64,000 nucleotides of DNA from NCBI GenBank assembly GCA_030549335.1, contig CM060195.1:27842874-27906873 (forward strand). The letters are read 5' to 3'. This document shows positions 42,043 through 55,506 of the stretch, in pieces; position 1 is the first letter of the stretch; the number at the start of each line of letters is the position of its first letter. Below the pieces are notes generated by a model. The model saw nothing but the letters and a program-made list of their open reading frames with translations, made no database searches and was not told the origin of the DNA. Made by a program: the position numbers and the translations under genes. The DNA is from Pontederia crassipes (lineage: Eukaryota; Streptophyta; Magnoliopsida; Commelinales; Pontederiaceae).

Positions 42043-44567
42043 TGCACAAATTTTTAATTAAGTATATAAAGGTCGTACATGTTACGATATTAAATTATAT
42101 GCATTTGACATTGTAACAAGCTTATTACGTATTATCTTGCAATTTTAAACATCACATATGACGTTTTAACATAATAATATAAAACATGTAACATCGAAAT
42201 ATCAACATCAATATACATGAAAGAAAATTCATTACAGTACACATTCTCTTATCATTTCATTTTTTCCTTCCATTATCATGCATGTCTTAGAAGTTTTATA
42301 ACTCCTTGAACTTGTTTTTGTTCCTTAACATTTTTGCTTCATTTCTTTCTTTTCATACATAACTTTAATTTTCTCATATTCCCTTGGGCTTTCTTTTATT
42401 TTCCTTTTCTTATTATGTGAGACTTTAAAGTGATATTCTTCATTTTTTTATCTTCATTACATGATATTAACTTAAATAGAAGAACCATGTCAACCATCTT
42501 TACATTGACTAGTTGGGTCATATATTTGAGACACATACATCAGAAAAGTGAGAGACTTTCTTTTCAATCATCTTGAAAAAATGTATACCACTTCTAATTA
42601 GAAATTTATTTTCAAAAAGCACATACACCAATGTTGAACTTTACTTTTGCGGGACTTTCCTTTGAAGCACATACACAAGTGCAAGATTTTACTTCTCTTT
42701 TTTTTTTTTTTTTTGATAAGTGACCAGAACATATTCTTCAAATTTGGAGTGCATTATACTTCATTAATATATCACACATTTACATCAAACAATTTTTCAT
42801 CGTTTCAACAAAATTATGGCTTAGTAAACATAATGTGTATATAAGTGATATCAATACATCAATCATAATTTAACAATAATTTATTCTAAGCATAAATATC
42901 AATAATTGCAACAATTCATTAGAATTTGATTATCATGCATGATTAAACATTCAATTAGATTAATGAATAGTAAATAGCAGTCATAAACATAATCTAAAAT
43001 CAGTTCTTGATGGTTAGGGACATTTCATGATTCCGAAGGCATGACTCATGAAATTTAAATAACGACCCTTGAAGTATCATTTTGACAACTTAATGCTCGA
43101 TCACGGTTATGGCATGAATGTCATGACCGTGACTAGCATTGTCGACTCCATGAGATATGTTTTATGGTTCGTGAAATATCATGTGAACCATGATCTTCAT
43201 TTTGTTGTCACTCCCATAACTCATCATGTCATGCCCATGAAGTTCTTTTTCATAACATATGAAGTAGCGCTCACTAATAGCTGTAACTTGGTTATCATGT
43301 CTATGACCAATTACAGGTTTTATTGAATGCTTTCTAAAGTTCATACTATAAGGAAAACATTTTTTATAGATCTAATGTAGAATATCATTGTTTAGGATTT
43401 TTCCTAAAAAATCATACATGAACCATACAATGCAAACTCACGTCACAATTTAATATAAGAATATGGTGTTCTTATTCCTCAATTTAATTAAACACATAAT
43501 TCATTAAGAAATGAGGGAGAAGTTGGATTCACTTTACATACTTTGAAAAATTTGAATCAAAACCTTTACCCTCTTCCTTCATTGATCTCTTCTCTTCTTT
43601 ATTCCTTTTTGTACTTTTCCCCTCGCTCTCCGCCTTTTTTTCTCTAGGTTTTAGAAAAAAGAAAGAGCATATAATATGAAATTATTACATTATTATTGTG
43701 ACCAATTTCCTTTTGATTGCCCATTTTAAAATCCCCATGCAAACTTATGGATCAAAGTTTGGGCATTTAAAGGAGCTATTTCTTTGATATATATCGAAAT
43801 GTATATCTTGTAAACATAAATATAGTTTATAGAGATAACACTATAGATATTCCTTTGAGTATAGTAAAGTTAAAAGTGATTTGATATTTTATTCATAATA
43901 TATCATGTTCTTTCAATCCATAATATCTTATTGAGACGAACATGACTTTTCCTATTCTTTTTTTAGTTTTGGTTCAATTTTGTCTTCATTTGTTGTAAAA
44001 CAGTCTTTTTTGAAACATAAATTAATACTATTTGAATGCAATGAATAAGTTAACTATTTTTCAGTCGCAAAACATCTTAAATTGATTTTCGTGTCATTTT
44101 ATAGTTATTAATTAGTTCAATATACCAAATAATTATCTTAAATTTAATAATCAAATTGTCACTCAGTGTTAATATTTAATATAATGTATTCACTAAATTG
44201 TTATTCATTATTAATTAATATCTAATATAATGCATTAAGTATTTCTCGTGAAACAATGAATCCGCTTCTATTGAATTTGTTATGATTTAATTCCTTTCAT
44301 AAAAAAGAAGGATTTGAATCCAAATTTAATTTATTTTTCTTATTGAACATATTATCTCAATCCATAACAGATAAGCTCATATAAATGTATGTTATTATCA
44401 TCAAAATATTGCTTGAATAACTTTAACTCTTAATTTGTTAGCATGTCAATTCATAAAGTGCCTTGTAAACGCATTGCATCCTCATTACCTAATTCTATAA
44501 CACTGCTATAATTTGTTACTATTTTTAAATAACTTTTCTCTAGTCCTAGCTTAAATATTCTATGATT
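42043..44567. other. AT-rich spacer
   Basis: No gene recognised. A T17 tract lies at 42698-42714. The block at 43010-43330 is richer in CATGA/CACGG motifs and may be an old relative of the LTR family at 47.6-54.7 kb. Confidence 0.4.
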
Positions 44568-44960
44568 CACTATAAGAAAATTGTGACAGGCAATGGAATT
44601 CTTCCAAATTATTGACGGACAAAGCATCCCATCGTTAGTATCGACGACAAAGTCCGCCGACATTTTATCAACTATCATAGTCATCGGTAGTACTGACGGA
44701 TATCAATAATGTCGACGACTACAATCGTTGATATTCAAATTTATTAATTAAATATTTCAACATTATAATATTAATGTAACGATGACCGAAATAAATGTTA
44801 AATATTATAAATGGACGGCTCTAGTCATTGGTACTACTGACAGCGATGATTCCGTCGGCGCCACTGACAACTATTGTCGTTGATAATATTGATGTTCGGC
44901 TCCATCGGTAAGACCGACATTGACCTCCGTGTCGATGTAGTCAATAATGTGCCTCGTCAG
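44568..44960 (+). mobile_element. CACTA-like element fragment
   Basis: Begins CACTATAAGAAAATTGTGAC, a variant of the plant CACTA terminus, then repeated GTCGACGACW/CATCGGTAGTACTGACGG-type subterminal motifs. No right terminus found. A further stretch with TCGATGAGTT and CTCGTCGAAAGTTCTGATG motifs at about 45275-45475 may belong to a second decayed copy. Confidence 0.5.
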
Positions 44961-46080
44961 TATCAAAATCAATAACTAAATATTATAATAAAATTATATA
45001 TTATAAAATTATTGAAGTGTAGTCTTATAATTGAGAGTGAACTTTAAGGTTATTCTTTTTTAAAAAAATGTAAATGGATCTGGTGAAAAGTTCACTTAAT
45101 AAAAGGCAAGGAAAAAAAAGCAAAGAAACAAATGCATTGTATCCATATATTCATTTACACAGATAAATTGAAAAAAATACAATGATTTAAATTTAAGGGC
45201 TATAAAATGCTTTGTTATACTCTAAGTTTTAGGGTTAAGTATCTTATTTTTATCTTATATCGCCATCTACTCAAAGAACAAAAATGGGTGACGCCCATTG
45301 GAAGCACCGAAGGATGTTTAGAACTTTCGATGAGTTGATCATGTCGTAAGTTTTGAAGGGCGTGAAACTTTCAAAATTTTTGACATATAACATCCATCAG
45401 AACTTCCAAAAGACGATTTGGCGATAGCAACACTCGTCGAAAGTTCTGATGATTTTTCTGCACTTGTCGAAAAATCATTTATAATGATTATTCTACTATA
45501 ATTTTGTATTCATTATCATCATCTTTAAAATATCTTTTAAAACTATTTATGATTAGTTGAATGTAATATGGCTATTAATTTTTTTAGATATATAATTTTA
45601 TTACAATAATCTTCACAATCTACCGTTTGTAAGTTATAAAATATCCATATCGAAACATTGTATTTTTCTTCCTCATAGCCGATTGCTTAGTAGTTCGTCC
45701 CTACACACAAACACATATGAATGTTGATATTTGAGTTATTAAATATTTTCCTCTATCATATAAATTTACAAATTTGTATTGTTGTCAAACTAAATCACTA
45801 ATTAGGGGTGATGAATATGATTGTTCGTTAGCACGTTACAGTCTTCGAATCTTCCCTATTGTTGTCGTATGTGGTACGTCATGCACATACATGTTGCGAA
45901 AGGGCTAAAAAGTTATTAAATTTTGATGTGAACCGTTGGAAGAGAATTATAGAACATTGTAGTTCTACATGAATATTATCTAGACGTTTGTATAATCATA
46001 AGGTAGATATTGCTAGGCAACCTTATTAGCCTGTCAATTTGCTAGAGAACAATTCGAAAAGATTATATATATTCATGTAT

Positions 46081-46204
46081 AAAGGAGGAGGGTTGTGTTA
46101 GGCCCCGACAGCCAGCGTAAAACCCTGTCGAATCTCATGAACATGAATCAACGAAGCGTCGTATGACCCATGTAGCCGACCTCATCTAGTGGGATAAGAC
46201 TTTG

Positions 46205-46206
<2 letters not shown>
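46081..46206 (+). mobile_element. Au-like SINE, plus orientation, 5'-truncated
   Basis: Same family as the copy at 17204 but opposite orientation: AAAGGAGGAGGGTTGTGTTAG to GGGATAAGACTTTGTT. The TTG tail is replaced by a long TA run. No clear target duplication. Confidence 0.85.

Positions 46207-46256
<50 letters not shown>
46206..46256 (+). repeat. (TA)n microsatellite at the SINE 3' end
   Basis: About 25 uninterrupted TA units directly after the SINE terminus. Confidence 0.97.
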
Positions 46257-46259
<3 letters not shown>

Positions 46260-46271
<12 letters not shown>

Positions 46272-47553
46272 CTTCATATATTTAGTTGGGGTCTTTGGTG
46301 GTCCTGTATTTATTTTCACCAGTTGCCCCAAGAAGAAAACAACATGAAATGCACCTCATACATATGGGATAGCGACATTGTAGCTAATCTTAATTTCGCG
46401 AGCCCACATCATATACATGCAGTGGCTAGCGAATGCAACTTTCCTCCTCCTCTGGTAATGGAGTAGGCAAAACCTCTCTCTCTCTCCCTCCCTCCCCGGC
46501 AGCTTTGAGTTTGTAATGATGGTTTGAATGGTGTTAGATTTAATTAAACACTTCGATTCATAAACTATTCCCCGTTTAGTTATTTCATTTCATTTTACTA
46601 TATCATCTTGGATGTCATCTCTCAAGCTTATATATGAAAATGAAAGGCTTAAGCCTCCGTAAATGTCACCTGATGTAAAATTTATATAATAATATTTTTA
46701 TTTATTAAAGTTTCCCCTTATGTAGTTTTGCATCAAAGGTATTGTAAACTTAGAAGTGATTTTAAAATTCCTAGTTAGTTCTTCGAAATGCAAATAACAA
46801 TATAATATTAAAAAAGAACTAATCAAATCGATAAATATTATCCTTTACTAAATTAAACCATTGACTATTATTTACATAATTATTCACGCCCAACACACAA
46901 AACAATTATACGTATACATATGCATGGATGATTTTTCATTTCTGGTACCGCGGAACCATCATTAAAAGTGTTAATGAGACGATCGCCCATTGTACAATTA
47001 ATGGCTTAAGAAATAAACCACAATATTGTTAATTTCCAAAGTTCTTGCTGCAAATTTCTAAGAAATAGCTTTTCTTACTTATTTTAGGTATTCAATCGAA
47101 GTATTTTTTTTTAGTTTGTTAATTTGTTCCATTATCGATACACTTAAAAATAATATTTTAATGGTATATACAACATTAGAATTAAGTTAATATGCAGGGA
47201 CATTACATTATTTATTAAATGGATTAGCGTCACATACCCTTTGACATATTATAACTATATTAATTTGATCTAAAAATTAATTATTAAATAAAATATTATT
47301 AGATCATTATATCATTTTATTTTCGCTATTCGCATATAACTAATATAATTAAGACAATAAACTTTCTAAATGAAATTAATATTTTTTTATTTTAATTTTA
47401 ATAGCTAAATTAATTCCCAAAAGGTAATTTGGTTACGATAAATAAAAATCTTGCTTATTAATTTCCTCTAATATCTCCTGGATTATAATTTTTTCACATC
47501 TCATTTTAAACTATAAATTTTAAATTTTAATTGCTGAACTAAATATGAGAAAT
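46260..47553. other. AT-rich spacer
   Basis: No gene recognised. A CT-rich stretch lies at 46474-46498; the rest is A/T-rich. Confidence 0.4.
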
Positions 47554-47558
47554 TTGTG

Positions 47559-49229
47559 TGATGCGAGAATGGATAACAATTAAATACCAACAAGTGCACT
47601 AATCGCTCAACTAATAAAGTGGAAAAGTAAAGTGTCGAACTCACGAGAAATTAACTTACTTAACTAAACTAATTTCAGAGACTACTAGGAGACGACATAA
47701 AATTCTGGATAAAAGATGTGTAGAAAATAAAATAACAGAAAAGTACAATAAAAAACTAATGATACGTAGGTCCTTAGTGAAATATGTAATTTTTGTAAAA
47801 TCATGTATAAGTGTGAAGTTCAGATTTAGTTTTAGACGGATTAAGGACACTAAAAATATGATCTTCGGCACGGGAAAATCAACTATCTTAAAGCAATAAT
47901 AATATGAAAGTATTCCATCCGGATATGCCCTCAGTTATATTGAATTTAACTGATGCAACGTGTTGTAATCCTTAAACTACTTAATCGCCCGCACGAGTAA
48001 TTATGCAGATCACACAATCTAATATTTCGCACGAATTCTATTAGATTATGGCATGTATTGCTTCAACATAAAAAGTTAAAAATCAATTCGAACAGAAAAT
48101 AATGAATTAATAATTGATTACACTACACAATCAATAATCAATCTAGAAATTACTAAAATCTCAAGGAAAGCGTTAAGCATAGCAACCATTTTCATAAAAA
48201 AACTAAACTAATTATTTGATTAATCAGAAGTTGTTCATACATTAAACTCTTGCAACTAAAACTAAATGATAAAATAAAAACTAATTATCCTGGGTGCTAA
48301 GATAGATAGATTAAACATGAAAATATAAAATACCTTTCCAATAATATGTAGAACAAAGAGTACTCTTCAAAAGCAATGATGAAACGGCTACACAATCCTC
48401 GCATGAGTCTGCTGTGCAGAAGTCTTCTCTTTTGTCCTTCAGAAATTCTCCTTCGTTCTTGACTTGAAAACTTTGGTTCCAGACCCTAGCATGAACTCTT
48501 AAGGTGGTAGAAAGATTTTATTTATATGGGTTTAGGTTTCCATGTAATTGGAAAAGAAACGAAAATATTTTCTATGTGAAATAAGGAAAATTCGGATCTA
48601 AATTAGTTATGAAATTTTGGCCTTATCAAACTTCGAAATTTGATTCCTAAAAATGTTTTCAAATCATCTTGGGATCATATAGTATAGTATGAGTTCTTGT
48701 GCAATTGAAATTCTTCTAAAAATTCATCAAAACTTCAAAATGGGCTTTGTCACGCCTATTACATTATTTTAACGACCTGAACAGTGTTTGAATCACACTA
48801 GAAATGAGTTTTACAGCCTGTGATTGCTTTTTCATGGTCCTTACAGTGTGTACAATATGAATTTCACGATTCATGAAAGCCTAGTCACAGTCGTGTCTTG
48901 GGGCAACTTTCTTGCATGTAAAATACACTTTAACGTCATGTTTCACGGCCCGTGAAAGGTCCTTCACAGCCTGTGACAGACAAATTCTAGCACAACTGCC
49001 TTGTTTTCCACTTTCTAACTCTGTTTGAACTGATTTGAGCATGGTTTTCTTTGTTGGCTTCGTATTTCAGTTTTCTTGCTTTCTAGATAATAAAATACAA
49101 CATTTAGATAGATTTTTATTTTTGTAAAATTAATGTAAGTAAGGTCATAAAATGATGCATTCTATTAGAAAATAATTCGAAATAAGATTAAATGTATGGC
49201 TAAATATCTGTTGTATTTTGCGTGCATCA
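47559..49229 (-). repeat. 3' LTR of the Athila/Tat-like element
   Basis: 1671 bases, TGATGCGAGAATGG to GTGCATCA on the plus strand; the two ends are TGATGC/GCATCA inverted. Confidence 0.9.
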
Positions 49230-52200
49230 AACTCTCACAAGCTTAGATATTTACTTGTCATCAAGCAATGTTCAAGGCAAAGCTCCAACCAAAAAGGTCA
49301 GTCATCGCTTCCACCATATTAGTCAACTATTTTTCTTAGCACTAGATTTTATATATCGCTCGCCAAAGTATCTTTCCATCATTCCAATGATCCAACCTTG
49401 TAGAATTTCTGAATATTAGACATATTTAAACTCTTTCAAGTTCAGCCCATACAAGAAAGGATACAGTCTATCAAATAAGGGTCTTAATGTTGAAAACATA
49501 AGCGTATACTAAGCTTATACATTTTCACTTTAAAATTTTTCACTTTAAAACTTCTGATATTTTCATTCATACTTTTTTTTTTCTTTTGTTGATTCGGTAC
49601 TTATGTGCTTCTCCATATTGCATAAAGTGGTCCATGTAATGGGCTTTCGACCGACGGATCCCAGAGTAGTTGCATGTCGCCAAGCAAGACTCTCCTGCGG
49701 ATGTAATCACCCGAACACACCAAGGTTCTGAATAACACTTTTGTACTTGTTTATTTCGTTTTATTGGGGTTCAACTAACCCTCTTTTATCTTTTTGCACA
49801 TTTTTTTTACTATAAGCTCAATAAACACTTAAACGTTCAACAAAGAGGCAATTATTATCAAAGCTAAAGAAAAATAAAAAAGAGCATGAACAAGAATTTG
49901 TAATCCAAATATTCATAGTTCTACTTAGCAACATTTACATTCCAAATATCCAATACTAAGTCGATAAAAGATAAAATAATAGTGATTCAAATTTTGTTAA
50001 TTAGTAGGATGTCCTTGAATAATGTTTGAAAATAAGAAAATATTAAGACATGATAAAGAATGATATAAATTTTTTATTTTCTATAGATTTTTGTATATGA
50101 TACAAATCAAATATGCAAACAGTAGATAAAACATGATAAGAACGTATGCATGTAGTGCAATATAAGATGATAGGCATGATGCATAAAAATGCTAACTGTC
50201 CCAAGCTTGAACTCAACACTGTCCTTAGTGTTAAAAATCATATCTGAAAAATGGAGTATAACAATTATAAAGGAATCATAAAGGGAGGAGAAGATGCAAC
50301 CTGATATATCCCAATTTGATGGATGTGGAAGCCAATATATATGTATCGTAGGTCAAGTGTAAAGTGAAGATGTCTAGTTTAAATTGCATTCATAATGATT
50401 GCTTCTGATTGCTTGTGTGATGGCTCGTGAATGAGACGTAATGGCTCTGTGATTTCATTCAGGGCTGATGATATGGATGTAACGACCTGGTGATTTGTAA
50501 TGAGTAGATAATACCCTTGAATTATTGTGTAATGGGTCATGAGAGAGAACTCATGGCCCTCAGTGTTGAGTTCATCACTAGCTGTTAGATCAATGGTAAT
50601 CAGTTGGCGTGAATGTTCTTCAATGTAATCACAGGACGTATCTACTTGTAACAACCATGATACGTCATCTTTGTTGTTCTTTATTGTACGATTGCCGACG
50701 TTTGACAAAAATTGCTTGAGGTTGTCGGCGTTGTATTCCAGACATCGGTAAGAGATACCGTATGTGGTTGTCGCTTGATTCTTTGTTTTTGTGAGCACAA
50801 CGCTCGCCTGAGCTCTTGACGGAATTGATGGTGAAGTCGAGGGGCAGAGGCCATCGTCTCTGCTTGTCATTGCACAAGGTTGTTTGTTGAAGAAGGTGGT
50901 GCACTGGTCTTCGTCGGAGATCAATCTCGTGGCGGTGGATGGCGAGTTGGGGCGAAGCCAGACTGTGCGGTACCAAAGATTGAGGACAACGCCTTTTTGA
51001 GGGAACGCCGACAGCGAGGAAGGAGATCGGAGCGGTTGAGTTACATTGAATCGGAGATCGTGGTCACGCGGGGGTCGTCGATTCGTTAGTCACCAGTGGA
51101 CATCACGCTTGGTCAATCTGGTGGTTGGAGAAGACGATTGGATCGTCGGTGCTATTCGGATGATGGTGTGTGAAGAAGCTATGTCACGGAGCTACTAATG
51201 ACCCGTGATCGAGCATGTGGATGGATCAACGCCTATTATGAGACCCGTGATCATATGCTCATGACCCGTGATATATTTGATAAACCTTCTGAATGACCTG
51301 TAAAAACATGGATAATGACCCATGAAATTTGGACGATGATATGTGAACTCGTTGTAAGTCCTATGAGAGTTCGGTAATGACCCAACCTAAAAATTTTAGA
51401 AAAATTCATTGATATGTTCATGAATTATCAGACATGACCCGTGAGTTTAAAGACAATGCTTGTGAAGTAGTGATAGAGGCTCGTGATATTCATCTTTTCT
51501 TCTCTTTTATTTAAAAAAATTGGCCCTGCAATGCTGGATGATTAGTTCAAAATAAAAAAATAAAAACAACTAGTAGAGATAAAATAAAGAAGTTCAGAAA
51601 CTAAATTAAGTAAAGAAGAAAAAAAACTAATCTAATCAAATGAAAAATTAAAATTCAAACTAAGAGATAAAGGTAAGATAATAGTTCTAATTTAAGGTCT
51701 TTAACTTGACTTTGATATATGTGTTATGCTGAGACTGATATGAGATAATCAATTAGAATAAACAAATGAATTTGCACTTAAGGAACAATCTCACCGAAAT
51801 TTATTTGATGTGATCGTGAATGTTTGACGTGGCGAGACTCAACACGTGTAGTGGTGGATGATGCCCAATGTATCCACCTGTGTGACATCGTCAGATGGTG
51901 TAGGTTTTTCAAGTACAACAACTTTCTTAAGTTGAACTTGAAAGTTGTGCTGCTGATTATCATGAGTTCCCGAATGGTTCTTAGGCCTCCATTGAACTAC
52001 TGAAGTTAGTGTGTTTGAGGTCGGTGATGTGTTTCTTTGTTTTCCTTTGATTTTCCACTTTTGTGTATTAGTCGGAGAGGTCTCTATTCTTTCTCTCCTT
52101 GGTGATTCCTGGCGGTGTTGTTGATGATGATGTCAATGTTGGAGACAACGTTTGTGTAATAAGGACCTCCGAAGGCCAGTTCCTCCTTCATACTTGTCCA

Positions 52201-53039
52201 TCTTCAATGAAGTATTCACTTGTCTCCTTTACACGTCGTTGCATAGTTGTTGTCCTTGTTGAAGACTTGGTCTTTGATGCCCTCTTCTTTGATATGAATG
52301 TTGATCGTGGCATGGGCACATGATGATAGTTGGGCTCTCGTCGATGTGCTTTGGAGATTCAGCACTTAGAGAAGTCAATTGCGCAACTTGACTTTCTAAT
52401 GCATGTAATTTTTCTTCCAGCACGCTCTTTGTCGATTAGTCGAAGAGAGTCGTCTAGTTCGATTTGCTTTTGGATGTGATTTAATTGAGCCACCAAATTT
52501 TGAATGTGTGGATCTTGAATTTGAAGCTTCCTTTTAATTGTTGTAATAAGTTGACCCATAATCCCTTCGAGGTCAACTTTTGGCTCAACCGAAGACTTTG
52601 ATTCGAGAAGCGATGTGATGACATCCTTGGTCTCGTTGCTTCGATGTCACAAATTTAAAAGTTGACTCTTCAGATTTTTTATTTGATATGATTGCTTGAA
52701 GAGTTGTTTCAACAAGGGATTCAACTTGCTTATAATGATGACTTATGGGTCCAGAAACAAGTCTGAATAATCAATTTGTTGAGGCATCTTCATGTTATTG
52801 TGACTTGTTGAGGCATCATTGTGAACTTTATGTTGCTGGACAACAGCTTTATCTTTCTCAATTTGTTGATTAGTGGATGTTTTCTTCTTTTCCATTGAGG
52901 AGGTATTGATATGAGCGTGGTAGTTGAGTCGTGTATGAAAGATGTAAGCCTGAAAATTTTACACAATTCAAAGAACAAGTGAAAGTAAAAGAAAAATAAA
53001 GTCCCAAATAGCATAAAATAAACATAGTAAGTAAAGAAT
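49230..53039. other. Interior of the Athila/Tat-like element
   Basis: Minus-strand open frames at 50379-50924 (181 codons), 52229-52423 and 52359-52559 (IQNLVAQLNHIQKQIELDD, coiled-coil-like, possibly gag-derived) and 52790-53152. None shows an enzyme motif. A GC-richer block at 50860-51190 may be captured host DNA, but no domain was recognised. Motifs of the ATGACCCGTGA type recur from 51200 to 51480. Confidence 0.5.
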
Positions 53040-53066
53040 AATTCCTCGAAAACGGCATCAAAAACT
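53040..53066 (-). other. Primer-binding region of the Athila/Tat-like element
   Basis: Minus strand AGTTTTTGATGCCGTTTTCG directly after the LTR; compare AGTTTTTGGCGCCGTTGCCG recalled for the lineage. Confidence 0.7.
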
Positions 53067-54727
53067 TGATGCGAGAATTGATAATAACTAAATGTTAGCA
53101 AGTGCACTAGTCGTTCAAGTAATAAAGTGTAAGAGTGGAGTGTTGAACTCACAACGAATTAACTTACTTAACAAAACTAATTTCAGAGGCTAATAAGAGA
53201 TGACATAAAATTTTGGATAAAAGACGTGTAGAAAGTAAAAGAAAAGAAAAGTAAAATCTAAAACTAATGATGTGTAGGTCGTTAGGATGATCTATAATGA
53301 TATTTATAATTTCTATAAAATCATGTATAAGTGTGAAGCTCATATTTAGTTTTTAGATGAATTAAGGACACTAAAGATATGATCTCCCACATAGGTAAAT
53401 CAATATTTTAAGACAATAATAATCTGAAAGTATTCCGCACGGATATGCCTTCAATTATATTGAATTTAAGATGCAATATGTTGTAATCCTTAAATTACTT
53501 AATCGTCCCCACGGGTCAATTATACAGACCACACAAGCTAATATTTCGCACGGATTCTATTATATTATGACATGCATTGATTCAACATAAAAAGTTAATA
53601 ATCAATTTGAACAGAAAATAAGGAATTAAGAATTGACTACACTACACAGTCAATAATCAATCTAGAAATCATTAAAATCTAAAGGAAGGCATTAATCATA
53701 TCAACCATGTGCATAAAAGCTAAACTAATTATTTGATTAATCAGAAATTGTTCATACATTAAACTCTTGCAACTAAAACCAAATGATAAAACAAAAACTA
53801 ATAATCGTGGATGCTAAGATAGATAGATCAAACATGAAAATATAAAATATCATCCCAACAATATGTGGAACTAAGAGTACTCTTCAGAAACAGCGATGAA
53901 AGGACTACGAAATCGTCGCATGAGTCTACCACGCAGAAGTCTTCTCTTTTGTCCTTAAGAAATTCTCCTTCGTTCTTGGCTTGAAAACTTCAATTGCAGA
54001 CCTTAGCAAGATCTCTTCAGGTGTTAGAAAGGTTCTATTTATAGGGATTTAGGTTTTCATGTAATTGGAGAAGAAATGGAAATATTTTCTATGTGAAATA
54101 AGGAAAATTCGGATTTGAATTAATTCTAAAATTTTGGCCTTGTAAAACTTTGAAATTTGATCCCTAAAAATGTTTTCATCTTGGGATCATATAGTATGAG
54201 TATGAGTTCTTGTGCAATTGAAATTCTTCCAAAAATTCATCAAAATCTTGAAATTGGGCTTCGTCACGACCTGGATTGTTTTAACAGTCTGAACAGTGTT
54301 CGAATCACATTAGAAATGAATTTTCACGGCCCGTGACTGCTTTTCCACAGCCCTTATAGTGTGTAAAATATGAATTTCACGGCCCATGAAAGCTTAGTCA
54401 CGGTCGTGTTTCGAGGCAACTTTCTGACATGCAAAATACATTTTAACGTCCTAATACATTTTAACATTCGTGACAGCCAAATTTCAGCACAACTGCCTTG
54501 TTTTCCACTTTCTAACTCTGTTTGAACCGATGTATCTACGATTTTCTCCGTTGGCTTCGTGTTTCAATTTTCTTGCTTTCTAGATAATAAAATACAACAT
54601 TTAAGTAGATTTTCATTTTTGTAAAATTAATGTAAGTAAGGTCATAAAATGATGCTTGCTATTAGAAAATAATTCGAAATTAGATTAAAATACATGGGTA
54701 AATATATGTTGTATTTTGCATGCATCA
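53067..54727 (-). repeat. 5' LTR of the Athila/Tat-like element
   Basis: 1661 bases, aligning throughout with 47559-49229 with many substitutions and small indels, which indicates an old insertion. Confidence 0.9.
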
Positions 54728-54732
54728 TTGTG

Positions 54733-55506
54733 CCATTTGTCCACACTCTTCTATCCATTTTCTTGTCTTCTTCTTCCAGCTTTTTGGGCTAAAGAATCTT
54801 CATGTGATCCTCCCTTATTTGTCTGCCCCTCATTTTGTCACCTGTTCAACATTTTCTTCCAAAAAATATGCTTGTGGTCCCTCCTTTGTTGTCTCCCTAT
54901 TAGTTTGCCTTCTGACCAACTTTTCAAGCAACTTTTCTGTCCACATCTGTCCATAAGTATAGAGGAATCTTCCTTCTTGTACAAGAGAATCTGCTAGACT
55001 AAGGTAAAAAAATGTTTTGCTATAATTGTTTGCTATTTTGGACAAAGTGCCTTCTTGTACAAGAGAATCTGCTAGACCGAGGTAAAAAATGTTTTGCTAT
55101 AGTTGTTTGCTATTTGGCAAAGTGCCTTCTTGTACTGCGTCGTCTGCTTTGTAAAGCTAGAGGCTTACCTCCACGATCTACTAAACTGATCATTGTTTGA
55201 CAACCATTGTCTAACCAAATCCAATATTATTAGTCACACAAGGCAGTGATCAATCTACGTCGAAGTGTCCAGGTTGGGGGTATCCACCCGTATGCCCCAT
55301 GTGTTGTATGCTGGAATTTCTATATGGAAAATAATCAAAATAAGTAATAATATCACATGAATGTAGATTATCATAAGATAGATGTGATGAAATCATAAAA
55401 GTTGCATTTAGAATATAAAGCAGTGTTCAAGCATAAGAATATATCAAAACATGAAATCAATACATGTTGAACATAAATGAAAAGTATATATAATTTTTCT
55501 ACATCA
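54733..55506 (-). repeat. Truncated LTR of a second Athila/Tat-like family (family X)
   Basis: From TGTCCACACTCTTCT to TTTCTACATCA it aligns with 62870-63406, including AAAAGTATATATAATTT near the end. It starts at the insertion point of the 47.6-54.7 kb element; no matching sequence was seen left of 47553. An internal tandem duplication (CTTCTTGTACAAGAGAATCT, near 54972 and 55048) makes it longer than its partner. Confidence 0.75.

Larger units (their letters stand above)
47559..54727 (-). mobile_element. Athila/Tat-like Ty3/gypsy LTR element lacking pol
   Basis: A 7169-bp element with exact TTGTG duplications at 47554-47558 and 54728-54732. LTRs are at 47559-49229 and 53067-54727. On the minus strand the 5' LTR is followed by AGTTTTTGATGCCGTTTTCG, a decayed form of the AGTTTTTGGCGCCGTTGCCG start of Athila/Tat interiors. 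The other end has the AGAGTT|TGATGC junction of the family. The 3.8-kb interior has no recognisable protease, RT or integrase, so the element is non-autonomous. Confidence 0.88.

Noticed and set aside
46263..46466. 67-codon open frame after the TA run
   Set aside because: No domain, no homologue recalled, and no splice or promoter support.
50379..50924. 181-codon minus-strand open frame as a possible host gene
   Set aside because: Lies inside an LTR element, shows no known domain or splice support, and composition is like its flanks.
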